Part shown: positions 16,920 to 25,615 of the stretch, in pieces
Numbering within the stretch: position 1 is the first letter of the stretch
Layout of the letters: each line of letters opens with the position of its first letter
NCBI GenBank assembly: GCA_963725505.1
Contig: CAVRYN010000015.1
Span: 17,191-81,190 of the forward strand
DNA length: 64,000 nucleotides
Reading direction: 5' to 3'
Origin: Udaeobacter sp963725505
Lineage (GTDB): Bacteria > Verrucomicrobiota > Verrucomicrobiia > Chthoniobacterales > UBA10450
Notes under the pieces: model-generated
Seen by the model: the letters and a program-made list of their open reading frames with translations, nothing else
Told to the model about the DNA's origin: nothing
Databases searched by the model: none
Made by a program: the position numbers and the translations under genes

Positions 16920-19580
16920 ATGAACATCAAGGTCGTCAATATGATTCCTCAGTCCTTGAGCGGGGAAACCAATCAGGATAGCGAACCGAACATTGCGGTC
17001 AATCCGGCCAACCCGTCTCAGATTGCCGCCTCAGCCTTCACTCCGGACCCGATGGGAGGCGCCAACGCGCCCATCTATGTCTCCACGAACGGAGGCGACG
17101 CCTGGTCGTTGAACAGTATCGTCCCGAGCGCGGGCAGTCTCGGGACGGGCGATATCACGTTGAGATTCGCGGGAACCTCCAGCCGGATGTTTGCGTCGAT
17201 CCTGGATGGATCGACCGGCGCTTTTGAGGTTCATCGGACGACGAATTTCACGAGCCCCGGTGCGATGACGCAACTCGAGAGCCGCGCCAACGAAGATCAA
17301 CCTTATGTTCAGGCGGCCACGGTGATGGGAGGTGCCGACGTCGGCAAGGATCGCGTCTACATCGGCGTCAATGATTTCAATGCCGCGGGCGGCAAGACGG
17401 CCACTGTCGAGCAGTCGCTCGATGCGGGCATCGTGGCGCCGGCGTTCACCTCCGATCGCGTCGAAAGGAGAAGCACGCTTGGCCAGAATGGCCCGCAGGT
17501 TCGGCCGGCCATTCACCCGGACGGCACAATTTACGCGGCGTTTTACCGTTGGATCACGTCGACCGGCAGTTTCCCGGCGAATACACTTGTCATCACCAAT
17601 GCGGAAGTGATCGTCGTGCGGGACGATGTATGGGGAACGGGCACCTCACGATTTGCGGCTCTGACGGATACGTCCGACAGCCTCGCGGGGCGGCGTGTCG
17701 CAACCGGGCTGTCATTTCCTTTTAACCAGACCGGTGTCGCTGCAAACGGCCAGGAGCGGTGGGGTGGTGACCTGAGCATCGCCGTCGATTTGCGAAACAG
17801 CGCAACGGTTTACCTGGTATTTGCGACGCTTGTTTCTGGCGTGTACACGTTGAAAGTCGTTCGATCGCTGGATCGTGGTGTCACATGGTCAGGCGTGTTG
17901 CTTTCTTTGCCCAATGCCAAAAATCCGGCGATCGCGATTAACAGTCTTGGTAAGATCGGACTGCTTCATCAGCAACTGACAGGCTCCGGCATCACGCAGC
18001 GCTGGGAGTATCATTTCCGGTCCAGCACCGACGGAACGACCTGGAGCGACACGATACTCTGCACAGCCTTGTCCCAGGCTCCCGCGCGGACTTTCTCGCC
18101 TTATACCGGCGATTACCTGCACATGATGGCCCTCGGAAAAGATTTCTATGGTGTGTTCAGCGCGAACAACACGCCGGATCTGGCGAACTTTCCTCAGGGT
18201 GTCACGTACCAGCGAAACCACAATTTTACCACCAAGAAACTCTTTGCGCTCGACAATGTCACCGAGGTCAATCCGTCCATCGACCCGTTCTTCGTCAAAA
18301 TCACTGAAATCGACACGACCACGCACTCCGATTTCTACGTTCGAGATTGGACCAATACCGCTGCCGTGCATGATACGGGTCTGGAACCGTCGACGAATCC
18401 TGTTTTCTATACGACCAGTGACGTCTGGAATCAGCGTAGCAACGTTGCGCCGACGTTTGTGAACGATCAGCCCCAAAATGAGGATCCGCAAAACAACGCG
18501 ACTAATTTTGCGTTCGCCCGGGTCTCGCGGAATGACTCCGCTTCTGCTGAGACCGTCAGCGTCGATTTCCTTGTAGCCGAGTTCGGGACTGGAAGTCCTT
18601 ATGTTCTGATGGCCAGCACGACCGTGCCGTTCGCCGTCGGCGAGACTTCGAAGATTGCCAAGGCTTCCTGGACTCTTAATCCGACATCGTCCACGCACCT
18701 TTGCCTCGGCGCGCAGATTTCAACGCCATCGGATCCGTTTGTCGTGCCCGGACTGAATGGGAATACGCCCGGCTGGCCAACCACGGATTTACTCGTGATC
18801 AATGACAACAACAAAGCCCAGCGCAACATGTCGGTGCACTATGGCCTTTCCGGATTCGGCTCGATCCACTTCGCGATTATTCGGAATGCGTCCAAAAGAG
18901 TTCGCGATTTCGACTTGCGGCTCAACGCCGACCCCGTCGTTCTCAGAAATCTTTCAAGTCCGACGGTTCTGGCTGAAGGCGGGCAAAAGGTGCCCTTCAA
19001 ACCGGGAACGACGGTCCGGCTGGCAGGCATGAAACCGGGCGAGTATCGCTGGGTGGCATTGAACGTCGCTTCCTTCAAGGCCGACACCGGCGTTTTTCTG
19101 CCGGTGGACATGCTGGAAGTTGTCGACGGAAAAGTTGTGAACGGTTTCAGAATCAACATCCGATCGTCGAGGGCGGCTGATGCGCTGCGCGAGGTCCTTC
19201 TGTTCAAGTCCGCGGTTTTCCAGCGACTGCAACGAGGTTTCCAGGTGAGCGGTGCAGGCGACGTGCTCAAGACAACTCGGAGCCTGATCAGGTCCGGTAA
19301 GTTTTCCTCGGCTTCTTATTTAAGCTTTCTGACAAGCGTGGGGGATGCCCTTACAAAGGCGGTATCCGAGTTTGTATCGCTCAAAGTCGACAGATCGCTC
19401 GATGTCGTGTCATCCTTGAAGCGCCTGTCGACTTCGCTGGCGTCCAAGGATTTCGGCAACACATTCGGGAACCATGTCACGCTGTTGAACAAGCTGGATA
19501 TCGCGATGACCTTAGCTCAGAAAGGGCGACCGTCTGGAAAACGTGTTAGTGGCAAAGCCGGGAGGAGAAGCAATCGATGA
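16920..19580 (+). CDS. 886-residue Asp-box/sialidase-like beta-propeller without signal peptide
   Basis: From ATG 16920 the protein begins 'MNIKVVNMIPQSLSGETNQD' and goes straight into 'SEPNIAVNPANPSQIAASAF', a start common in the BNR/sialidase-like six-bladed propeller superfamily, with Asp-box-type turns 'VSTNGGDAWSLN' and 'SLDRGVTWSG'. The propeller occupies about residues 15-470. A beta-sandwich-like middle section follows, and the last 150 residues are helical and basic ('GKAGRRSNR'). There is no N-terminal signal peptide, which is odd for this fold and contrasts with the exported propeller at 2001-5186. The stop codon overlaps the start of a 43-residue membrane peptide (ATGA), so membrane association through that partner, or through frameshifting into it, is conceivable. 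Confidence 0.75.
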   Translation: MNIKVVNMIPQSLSGETNQDSEPNIAVNPANPSQIAASAFTPDPMGGANAPIYVSTNGGDAWSLNSIVPSAGSLGTGDITLRFAGTSSRMFASILDGSTGAFEVHRTTNFTSPGAMTQLESRANEDQPYVQAATVMGGADVGKDRVYIGVNDFNAAGGKTATVEQSLDAGIVAPAFTSDRVERRSTLGQNGPQVRPAIHPDGTIYAAFYRWITSTGSFPANTLVITNAEVIVVRDDVWGTGTSRFAALTDTSDSLAGRRVATGLSFPFNQTGVAANGQERWGGDLSIAVDLRNSATVYLVFATLVSGVYTLKVVRSLDRGVTWSGVLLSLPNAKNPAIAINSLGKIGLLHQQLTGSGITQRWEYHFRSSTDGTTWSDTILCTALSQAPARTFSPYTGDYLHMMALGKDFYGVFSANNTPDLANFPQGVTYQRNHNFTTKKLFALDNVTEVNPSIDPFFVKITEIDTTTHSDFYVRDWTNTAAVHDTGLEPSTNPVFYTTSDVWNQRSNVAPTFVNDQPQNEDPQNNATNFAFARVSRNDSASAETVSVDFLVAEFGTGSPYVLMASTTVPFAVGETSKIAKASWTLNPTSSTHLCLGAQISTPSDPFVVPGLNGNTPGWPTTDLLVINDNNKAQRNMSVHYGLSGFGSIHFAIIRNASKRVRDFDLRLNADPVVLRNLSSPTVLAEGGQKVPFKPGTTVRLAGMKPGEYRWVALNVASFKADTGVFLPVDMLEVVDGKVVNGFRINIRSSRAADALREVLLFKSAVFQRLQRGFQVSGAGDVLKTTRSLIRSGKFSSASYLSFLTSVGDALTKAVSEFVSLKVDRSLDVVSSLKRLSTSLASKDFGNTFGNHVTLLNKLDIAMTLAQKGRPSGKRVSGKAGRRSNR

Positions 19581-19708
19581 ACTTCGTGGAACTACTTTTT
19601 GGCATTTCCCCCGACGGTGGCAATGGTACGTTCGAGTTTTTGTTATTCTTCATCTCCGTGCTGTTGTTATTACTGGTTTCGCTGTGGCGAAGGGTAAAGT
19701 GGCCGTAG
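19577..19708 (+). CDS. 43-residue membrane peptide with CTERM-like layout, ATGA-coupled
   Basis: ATG 19577 overlaps the stop of the propeller gene. The peptide reads 'MNFVELLFGISPDGGNGTF', then one hydrophobic helix ('EFLLFFISVLLLLLVSL'), then a basic end ('WRRVKWP'). Short motif, membrane helix and Arg cluster at the extreme C-terminus is the layout of PEP-CTERM and related C-terminal sorting signals; Verrucomicrobial versions use V-P-D-x-G-type motifs, and here the motif is S-P-D-G-G. As a free-standing gene it could be a small anchor or partner. As a frameshift extension it would give the propeller a membrane tail. Too short for most gene finders, but the overlap and the helix support it. 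Confidence 0.5.
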   Translation: MNFVELLFGISPDGGNGTFEFLLFFISVLLLLLVSLWRRVKWP

Positions 19709-20141
19709 CCGGTGTTTTTCACAGCTGAATGATTTTGCCGAAGCTTTCGTGTTCCTGTACGAAGCCGAAGACGGACTGCGCAACTTAATTTCTCAAGTTC
19801 TCGGGCCGGCCGCGGTTCCAGCCGCGATATCTTTGAATGCACCGAAGCCGTGTCGGTCGACTCAAGATTAGCGACGAATTTGCGTGACGAAACTGGTCTA
19901 GCGACGCGAGGAAACGTCCGCGCGCCACCCAAGTGCTGCAGCTATCAAGGCCGCAGGAGAAAAGATTGGCGCGCTTACGCAGATCTCGCTGCGGCTAACC
20001 TTTCCCGCGGATTAGCGCGGTACGGAAACAACGTCGAAGTGTCTCCGACTACACAGATCTCTCTCGCCATCTTCCGCGAGCAACTCAAAAACATTAGCAG
20101 TCGGCTTTCGAGGGCAATACCGTTACTTCCTACACGAGAAG
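19709..20141. other. Gap of 433 bases with no supported gene
   Basis: No intact frame with gene-like features. Two stretches look like coding remnants: about 19727-19870 reads 'FAEAFVFLYEAEDGLRNLIS' before a stop, and about 19940-20010 reads 'AIKAAGEKIGALTQISLRLT' in another frame. I cannot name a family. Confidence 0.35.
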
Positions 20142-20213
20142 AGGCGGGGGCGGGAATCGAACCCGCGAATAGCGGTTTTGCAGACCGCGACCTTACCACT
20201 TGGCTACCCCGCC
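20142..20213 (-). tRNA. tRNA-Cys (GCA)
   Basis: Read on the minus strand from 20213: acceptor GGCGGGG pairs with CCCCGCC (complement at 20143-20149) and the discriminator is U. The anticodon loop contains CTGCAAA with anticodon GCA. The T arm GCGGG-TTCGATT-CCCGC is perfect. The length of 72 and short variable loop are normal. CCA is not encoded. Confidence 0.95.
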
Positions 20214-20263
20214 ATTTGTGCCAGAGCGGACAATATCGTTGTAGTGGCGCTTGTATCAACTCG

Positions 20264-20299
20264 CGAAAGCTTTCGGAGTCAAGCGCCGACGGTAGGTAC
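20264..20299. repeat. Palindrome CGAAAGCTTTCG with GACGGTAGGTAC arm
   Basis: Second copy of the element at 1966-2002, with the arm in the opposite orientation at nearly the same spacing. It lies between tRNA-Cys and hemL. Confidence 0.45.
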
Positions 20300-20343
20300 A
20301 TAAGTGTTCGGCGCGGCCAACGCTTCTACAACTTCCGTGATTT

Positions 20344-20378
20344 GAGCGTTGAACGTTGAGCGTTGAGCGTTGAACGTT
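20344..20378. repeat. Tandem GTTGAGC/GTTGAAC units upstream of hemL
   Basis: Four to five seven-to-eight-base units of the form gcgttgaac / gcgttgagc occupy the stretch directly before the hemL start, leaving no room for a normal ribosome site. Confidence 0.6.
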
Positions 20379-20385
20379 TGCTTCC

Positions 20386-21666
20386 TTGAATTCGCGATCA
20401 TCAGAATTTTTCACACGCGCCCAAAAGCGCATCCCGGGCGGCGTGAACTCGCCGGTGCGCGCGTTTCGCAATGTTGGCGGCGAACCGTTATTCGTGGCAC
20501 GCGCGGAGGGCGCGAAGATTTGGGACGTCGATGGAAATGAATACATCGATTATGTCGGCAGCTGGGGACCGGCGATTCTTGGTCAAGCAGCGAAAGTTGT
20601 CGTGGATGCTGTGCGTGAAGCTGCGACGCGCGGGTTAAGCTTCGGAATTCCTAATCCGCTGGAAGTGGAAATGGCGGAGTTGATTTGCGACTGGATGCCG
20701 TCGATCGAAAAAGTGCGGATGGTCAACAGCGGCACGGAAGCGACCATGTCGTGCATTCGCCTCGCTCGCGCGTTCACGCGACGCGACAAGATCATCAAGT
20801 TCGACGGTTGTTATCACGGGCACGTGGATGCGCTTCTGGTGAAAACGGGGAGTGGCGCGCTCACCCACGGCCAGCCGAGCAGTGCCGGTGTGCCACCAGC
20901 GTTTGTCGAATTGACAATTTCGTTGCCGTTCAACGATCCCGAATTGCTCAGGAAAGCGTTTCGGGAAAACAAAAACGAAATCGCCGCCGTGATTCTCGAG
21001 CCGATTCCAGCGAACGCTGGCCTTTATTTTGCCAAGGAAAAATTCCTGTCTGTCTTGCGTGAGGAATGCACGAGGAATGGCGCGCTCCTGATTTTTGACG
21101 AAGTAATCTCCGGTTTTCGTGTGGCGCGCGGCGGCGCACAGGAAATTTACGGAGTTAAACCTGATCTGACCGCGCTGGGGAAAGTAATCGGCGGCGGATT
21201 GCCCGTCGGCGCATTTGGCGGACGCGCTGAAATCATGGACCAGCTTTCCCCAGATGGCCCGGTTTATCAGGCAGGGACATTATCCGGCAACCCGTTGGCG
21301 ATGGCGGCCGGTCTGGCGCAATTGCACGAGCTTGAACGGATCAATGGCTGGAAACTACTGGACGAGCTGGGTGCGCAATTTGAAAAGCTCGTGCTGGACG
21401 CGATCGCGAAAGCGAAGCTAGACATCACATTTCACCGGCTTGGCTCGATGTTTTGTCTGTTCTTTGCCCCTGGGCCAATTATCGACCTCGCAGGCGCTCA
21501 ACGGAGCGACTTGAAAATGTTCGCGCGATTTTTCCACGCTTGTTTGGAGCGCGGCGTCTATTTCGCGCCATCACAGTTTGAAACAGGATTCATTTCCACG
21601 GCGCACACTACGGAAGATATCGATCGGACAGGCGCGGTTGTTCGTGAAGCATTCGCAGAGCTGTAG
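20386..21666 (+). CDS. hemL: Glutamate-1-semialdehyde 2,1-aminomutase
   Basis: 426 residues from TTG 20386, the family's usual length. HemL converts glutamate-1-semialdehyde to 5-aminolevulinate, the committed precursor of haem and other tetrapyrroles, in the C5 pathway. Seen: 'RIPGGVNSPVRAF' at the N-terminus, 'VNSGTEATMSCIRLARAFT' (cofactor phosphate region), 'FDGCYHGHVDALLVK', 'LIFDEVISGFRVARGGAQ' with the PLP-ring Asp, and Lys266 in 'TALGKVIGGGLPVGAFGG' as the Schiff-base lysine. The start is forced by the reading frame; upstream bases are a GTTGAGC tandem repeat with no ribosome site, so the initiation site may have been altered by repeat growth. It is preceded by tRNA-Cys on the other strand. 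Confidence 0.95.
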   Translation: MNSRSSEFFTRAQKRIPGGVNSPVRAFRNVGGEPLFVARAEGAKIWDVDGNEYIDYVGSWGPAILGQAAKVVVDAVREAATRGLSFGIPNPLEVEMAELICDWMPSIEKVRMVNSGTEATMSCIRLARAFTRRDKIIKFDGCYHGHVDALLVKTGSGALTHGQPSSAGVPPAFVELTISLPFNDPELLRKAFRENKNEIAAVILEPIPANAGLYFAKEKFLSVLREECTRNGALLIFDEVISGFRVARGGAQEIYGVKPDLTALGKVIGGGLPVGAFGGRAEIMDQLSPDGPVYQAGTLSGNPLAMAAGLAQLHELERINGWKLLDELGAQFEKLVLDAIAKAKLDITFHRLGSMFCLFFAPGPIIDLAGAQRSDLKMFARFFHACLERGVYFAPSQFETGFISTAHTTEDIDRTGAVVREAFAEL

Positions 21667-21718
21667 CGGCAGGCATGTTGGTTGCAATCTTGGTTCCCTA
21701 GCCCAGCATTTCTCCTTT

Positions 21719-21824
21719 GTCATTCCGAGCGGAGTCGCTTGCCACGCCATAGCTTTATGCGAAGGCTGAGAGAAATCTCCTAGCTTGGTAAGTCGAGAGA
21801 TTCCTCGACTTCGCTCGGAATGAC
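21719..21824. repeat. REP-like element, copy 1
   Basis: Begins GTCATTCCGAGCGGAGTCG and ends CGACTTCGCTCGGAATGAC: terminal inverted repeats of about 19 bp enclosing a variable centre that includes 'agagaaatctcc' and 'gagagattcctc'. The same ends occur at 25487, 27159, 34187 and 43049. This copy separates hemL from the fusion glycosyltransferase gene. Confidence 0.8.
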
Positions 21825-21848
21825 AGAATAGCGCTCGACGTGACAAGC

Positions 21849-24431
21849 ATGACAAACTCCCGAATTCGCCCGGTGGCGAAATTCTTTTTTGACGGAGACA
21901 AAAAGTTCTTTGTCAAAGGCGTCACCTACGGTCCTTTCAAGCCGGACGCGGAAGGAAATTACCTGGGACGCCCTGAGCAGGTGGATAGCGATCTCGCTCT
22001 CATGCGGCAGGCCGGTCTGAACGTTGTGCGGATTTATCATGCGCCGCCGCGCTGGTTTCTTGATCGCTGTGTTGCCGTCGGGATGCGCGTGCTGGTGACG
22101 CTTCCCTGGGAAAAACATGTCGAGTTCCTGCGTGAAAGATCGACCCGCAAACAAATTGCCGACGCCGTCCGCACTGCCGTGAAAACACACGCAGGGCATC
22201 CTGCAATCTTTGGTTACCTGGTTGGCAACGAAATTTCCAGTACGATGGCCCGCTGGCTCGGCACGCGTCGGGTGATTGAGTTTGTCGAGGAATTGATTCG
22301 GATCGGACGGGCGATCGATCCTGACGCGCTCTTTTCCTATGCAACCTATCCGCCGACCGAATATCTGCTGCCGCAAAATGCCGATTTTTGTTGTTTTAAT
22401 GTTTACCTTCATAACCAACAGGATTTCGAGAATTATCTGCTGCGGCTGCAAAATCTCACCGGCGAGCATCCGCTTATCTTGGGCGAATTCGGCATGGACA
22501 CCATCCGGCATTCGCAGGAGGAACAGGCCGAAATGCTCGGTTGGCACGTGGATAGCGTGACAAAATGCGGTCTGGCTGGAACCATTTTTTTCACTTGGAC
22601 GGATGAATGGTTCACCGGCGGCGAGGAAATTACAGACTGGGCATTTGGCATCGTCACCCGAGAGCGAAAACCCAAGAAGGCGTTCTACACGCTGATAGAA
22701 AAACTGGGGCGAGACGATTCGGCTTTGCCGCATCGCCCCTTGCCGCGGGCGCCATTTGTCTCGGTCATTGTTTGTTCGTACAACGGCGGCAAGACTCTTG
22801 CGGCGTGCCTCGATTCGTTAGGTAAACTAAACTACCCCGAGTATGAAGTCATCTTGGTCGATGACGGCTCGACCGATGACACAGCCTACATTGCGGCGCA
22901 GTTCCCACAGGTTCGCTACATTCACCAGAGCAACCACGGGCTGAGTCATGCCCGCAACACCGGGGCCGCCGCCGCCAAAGGCGAAGTGCTCGCCTATACC
23001 GATTCTGACTGCATGGCAGACGTGGATTGGCTCTACTATCTGATTGGCACGCTTGTAAGCGGCGACTATGCTGGAGTTGGCGGACCGAACATCACACCGC
23101 CGGCACAAAATTGGATTCAAGCGTGCGTTGCTGCGGCACCTGGCGGTCCAAGTCATGTTCTGCTTACTGACACAATCGCCGAGCACATTCCTGGCTGTAA
23201 CATGGCTTTTTACCGGTGGGCGTTTGAAAGCGCGGGCGGCTTCGATCCTGAATATCGCAAGGCCGGCGATGATGTCGATTTTTGCTGGCGAATCCAGCAG
23301 GCTGGCTGGGTCATTGCCTTCAGCCCGACCGCGATCGTCTGGCACTACCGACGTTTTACCCTTGCCGCTTTCTTAAAACAGCAGGACGGCTACGGTGAAG
23401 CGGAATCGTTGCTGCGCTTCAAACATCTAATTTTCTTTGGCCCGACTGGCACTGCGAAATGGCGCGGCCAAATCTACGGGGCGCCGCGCTTCAGTTGGTT
23501 TGTGAACCGCCCGGTGATTTACCACGGAATTTTTGGGGAAGGTTTTTTTCAATCGATTTATCCTGCGCCCCAATCAGACGTAGCCGCGTACCTGAGCAGT
23601 ATTGAATGGTTCGCGCTGACGACCTTTCTTTTCGGTTTGGGAATTTTTCTGCCGGCGTTGCGCGTCGTTCCTTACCTCATGCTGGGCGGCACCCTGTGCG
23701 TGGCGCTTTCGTACATGGTACGGGCTTCCATTGAGCCGAAATTCGACACTGTGCACGCGCGGCTCCTCGTGATGCTCCTGGCATTTGTCCAGCCGCTCGT
23801 GCGCGGATTTTCTCGCTATTTCACCTGGCTACGCTTCAAACGCACACCGGTAAACGTGATTCGGAAACACGAACATTTGCCGGAACGCGCACGCCTCGCA
23901 GGCAGCCTGAGCCGCCGAGTTTTTTGGAGCGAGCAGGGCAGAGACCGTCACTATTTGCTTGGGGCCATCTTTCAGTTGTTGGATGAAGAAGGCTGGCGTT
24001 ATTCCACCGATAGCGGGTGGAACGAATGGGACATTCAGATCTATGGAAATTTCTGGTGGAGCATAGCACTTCAAACCGTCACCGAATACCATGGCGGCGC
24101 CAAATGTTTGACCCGCGTTCGGCTTCGCAGCCGGCTCGTCACCACGACAATCATTTTTAATTTGGTTGCACTAAGTCTGTTGATCTATCGCCAGCTCAAC
24201 ATTTCTCATGTTGAGCTGTGGTCTATTGTTCCCTACGGACTGTTTTTGCTGTTTCTATGGACCCGAGCACGCGCGCTAAAGTCACGAGTAGCAGAACTGG
24301 TCGATGTTGCAGCGCACCGCGCAGGTCTACAGCGGGTGACGCGCCGAGGCAAGATCGCCGAGACCGCTCCAACACCAGAAGTCCAAATGCCGGTGAATGT
24401 GATTGATCCTGCGTCACCGCATCTGCGGTAA
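21849..24431 (+). CDS. Glycoside hydrolase (TIM barrel)-glycosyltransferase family 2 fusion, membrane protein
   Basis: 860 residues from ATG 21849; GTG 21840 is a possible earlier start. Residues 1-285 form a GH2/GH5-like TIM barrel: 'FVKGVTYGPFKPDAEGNYLG', 'MRQAGLNVVRIYHAPPRWFL', 'IFGYLVGNEI' (N-E acid/base position) and 'HPLILGEFGMD' (second Glu). Residues about 300-560 are a GT-A family 2 glycosyltransferase: 'VSVIVCSYNGGKTLAACLDS', 'YEVILVDDGSTDD', 'AYTDSDCMAD' (DxD-like) and 'AGDDVDFCWRIQQAGW' (ED/Q..RW-like). Then come hydrophobic spans and a cytoplasmic tail. Fusion of a sugar-cleaving and a sugar-adding domain suggests synthesis and trimming of one surface glycan; the substrate is unknown. 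No other glycan genes flank it. Confidence 0.85.
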   Translation: MTNSRIRPVAKFFFDGDKKFFVKGVTYGPFKPDAEGNYLGRPEQVDSDLALMRQAGLNVVRIYHAPPRWFLDRCVAVGMRVLVTLPWEKHVEFLRERSTRKQIADAVRTAVKTHAGHPAIFGYLVGNEISSTMARWLGTRRVIEFVEELIRIGRAIDPDALFSYATYPPTEYLLPQNADFCCFNVYLHNQQDFENYLLRLQNLTGEHPLILGEFGMDTIRHSQEEQAEMLGWHVDSVTKCGLAGTIFFTWTDEWFTGGEEITDWAFGIVTRERKPKKAFYTLIEKLGRDDSALPHRPLPRAPFVSVIVCSYNGGKTLAACLDSLGKLNYPEYEVILVDDGSTDDTAYIAAQFPQVRYIHQSNHGLSHARNTGAAAAKGEVLAYTDSDCMADVDWLYYLIGTLVSGDYAGVGGPNITPPAQNWIQACVAAAPGGPSHVLLTDTIAEHIPGCNMAFYRWAFESAGGFDPEYRKAGDDVDFCWRIQQAGWVIAFSPTAIVWHYRRFTLAAFLKQQDGYGEAESLLRFKHLIFFGPTGTAKWRGQIYGAPRFSWFVNRPVIYHGIFGEGFFQSIYPAPQSDVAAYLSSIEWFALTTFLFGLGIFLPALRVVPYLMLGGTLCVALSYMVRASIEPKFDTVHARLLVMLLAFVQPLVRGFSRYFTWLRFKRTPVNVIRKHEHLPERARLAGSLSRRVFWSEQGRDRHYLLGAIFQLLDEEGWRYSTDSGWNEWDIQIYGNFWWSIALQTVTEYHGGAKCLTRVRLRSRLVTTTIIFNLVALSLLIYRQLNISHVELWSIVPYGLFLLFLWTRARALKSRVAELVDVAAHRAGLQRVTRRGKIAETAPTPEVQMPVNVIDPASPHLR

Positions 24432-24437
24432 AACAAT

Positions 24438-24467
24438 GGCGTCCGCCGCGGCGGACGATCTACAATT
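24438..24467. repeat. Palindromic repeat GTCCGCCGCGGCGGAC + ATCTACAATT
   Basis: A perfect 16-bp palindrome (24441-24456) with the CTACAATT tail of the 1183-1208 family. It sits between convergent genes (stop 24431 and stop of purM at 24460), so it may also act as a weak bidirectional terminator. Confidence 0.5.
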
Positions 24468-25491
24468 TCAAAACGGTTTTCCCTGAGCCGCGCTCGATTC
24501 GACCAATTTCTTTTGCGCGCAGGATCGATTTCGCTCGCTGCGCATCTTGCCGCGCGACGATCACCACCATTCCGATCCCCATGTTGAAAACCTGATACAT
24601 CTCTGCCGCATCGACGTCTCCATTTTGTTGCAAGATTTGGAAGATGCGAGGGACCCGCCAGCTTTTCGTTTCGATGATCGCATCACAATTTGAAGGCAGA
24701 ATCCGCGGCCCATTGTCGATGAGACCGCCGCCGGTAATGTGGGCCAGCCCTTTGATCATGCCGCTCGGGACTTTTGCCAGGAGGGGCTGATAATTCTTGT
24801 GCACGCGCAACAATTCCTTTCCGACTGTCATGGTCGATCCGGGTAGAGGCGAACTTGGTTTCAGTCGCATTTTCTCGAACAAAATTTCTCGCACCAGCGA
24901 ATAGCCGTTCGTGTGAAGACCGTTCGAAGCAAGACCGAGAATGACGTCGCCGTGCTTGATTTTAGTGCCGTCAATGATTTGCAATCGATCGACGACGCCG
25001 ACGATACAACCGGCAAGATCGTATTCGCTTTTGCGATACATTCCTGGCATCTGCGCGGTCTCGCCACCAAGCAATGCGCAACCGGCCGATCGGCACGCTA
25101 GCGAAAGTCCGCGCAACAGTTGCCGAAAAACCTTCGGTTCGAGTTTCTCGCAACCGATGTAATCCAAAAAGAACAGCGGGCGCGCGCCGAGCACGGCAAT
25201 GTCGTTTACACAGTGGTTCACCAGATCGGCGCCCACGGTATCGTGCTTGTTCATCGCGAACGCGATTTTCAATTTCGTTCCGACGCCATCGATGCTGGCG
25301 ACAAGAACTGGATCACGCATTCTGGAAAAATTCGCTCGAAACAGGCCGCCGAATCCGCCGATCTTCCCGAGAACTTGTCCGGCGGCTGCCGAATGAGTTT
25401 TCTTCACGAGCGACTGAATTTGGCGCTTCAGTCGATTACCAAAATCAACATCGACGCCCGCGCGCGCGTACGCTTTTATTCGCGCGGTCAT
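24460..25491 (-). CDS. purM: Phosphoribosylformylglycinamidine cyclo-ligase (AIR synthetase)
   Basis: 343 residues, the normal size of PurM. It closes formylglycinamidine ribotide to aminoimidazole ribotide with ATP, step five of purine synthesis. Seen: 'AYARAGVDVDFGNRL' at the N-terminus, 'IDGVGTKLKIAFAMNKHDTV' and 'GADLVNHCVNDIAVLGARPL' (nucleotide and metal region), 'ALLGGETAQMPGMY', 'LASNGLHTNGYSLVR' and 'HITGGGLIDNGPRIL'. Last gene of the minus-strand purL-purF-purM run. The ATG at 25491 lies in the end of a REP-like element, so the element abuts or supplies the start codon; no separate ribosome site is seen. Confidence 0.96.
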   Translation of the reverse strand: MTARIKAYARAGVDVDFGNRLKRQIQSLVKKTHSAAAGQVLGKIGGFGGLFRANFSRMRDPVLVASIDGVGTKLKIAFAMNKHDTVGADLVNHCVNDIAVLGARPLFFLDYIGCEKLEPKVFRQLLRGLSLACRSAGCALLGGETAQMPGMYRKSEYDLAGCIVGVVDRLQIIDGTKIKHGDVILGLASNGLHTNGYSLVREILFEKMRLKPSSPLPGSTMTVGKELLRVHKNYQPLLAKVPSGMIKGLAHITGGGLIDNGPRILPSNCDAIIETKSWRVPRIFQILQQNGDVDAAEMYQVFNMGIGMVVIVARQDAQRAKSILRAKEIGRIERGSGKTVLKL

Positions 25492-25601
25492 CCCGAGCCG
25501 CGGAGACGGCGAGGGACCTCACACAGGCTCCGTTGATCACACCTCCAAACATGCGTGATCCAAGCTTCGTAGGTGGGGTCCTTCGCTCCGCTCAGGATGA
25601 C
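25487..25601. repeat. REP-like element, copy 2 (overlaps purM start)
   Basis: Ends GTCATCCCGAGCCG and CGCTCAGGATGAC match the inverted ends of the family; the centre differs from the other copies (ggtggggtccttcgctccg). The left end contains the start codon of purM on the minus strand. It fills the purF-purM gap. Confidence 0.7.
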
Positions 25602-25615
25602 ATGCATGAAGAAAA

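Noticed and set aside
21780..22733. 317-residue open frame on the minus strand
   Set aside because: It lies opposite the glycosidase domain of the fusion gene, whose motifs are clear on the plus strand, and starts and ends without signals.
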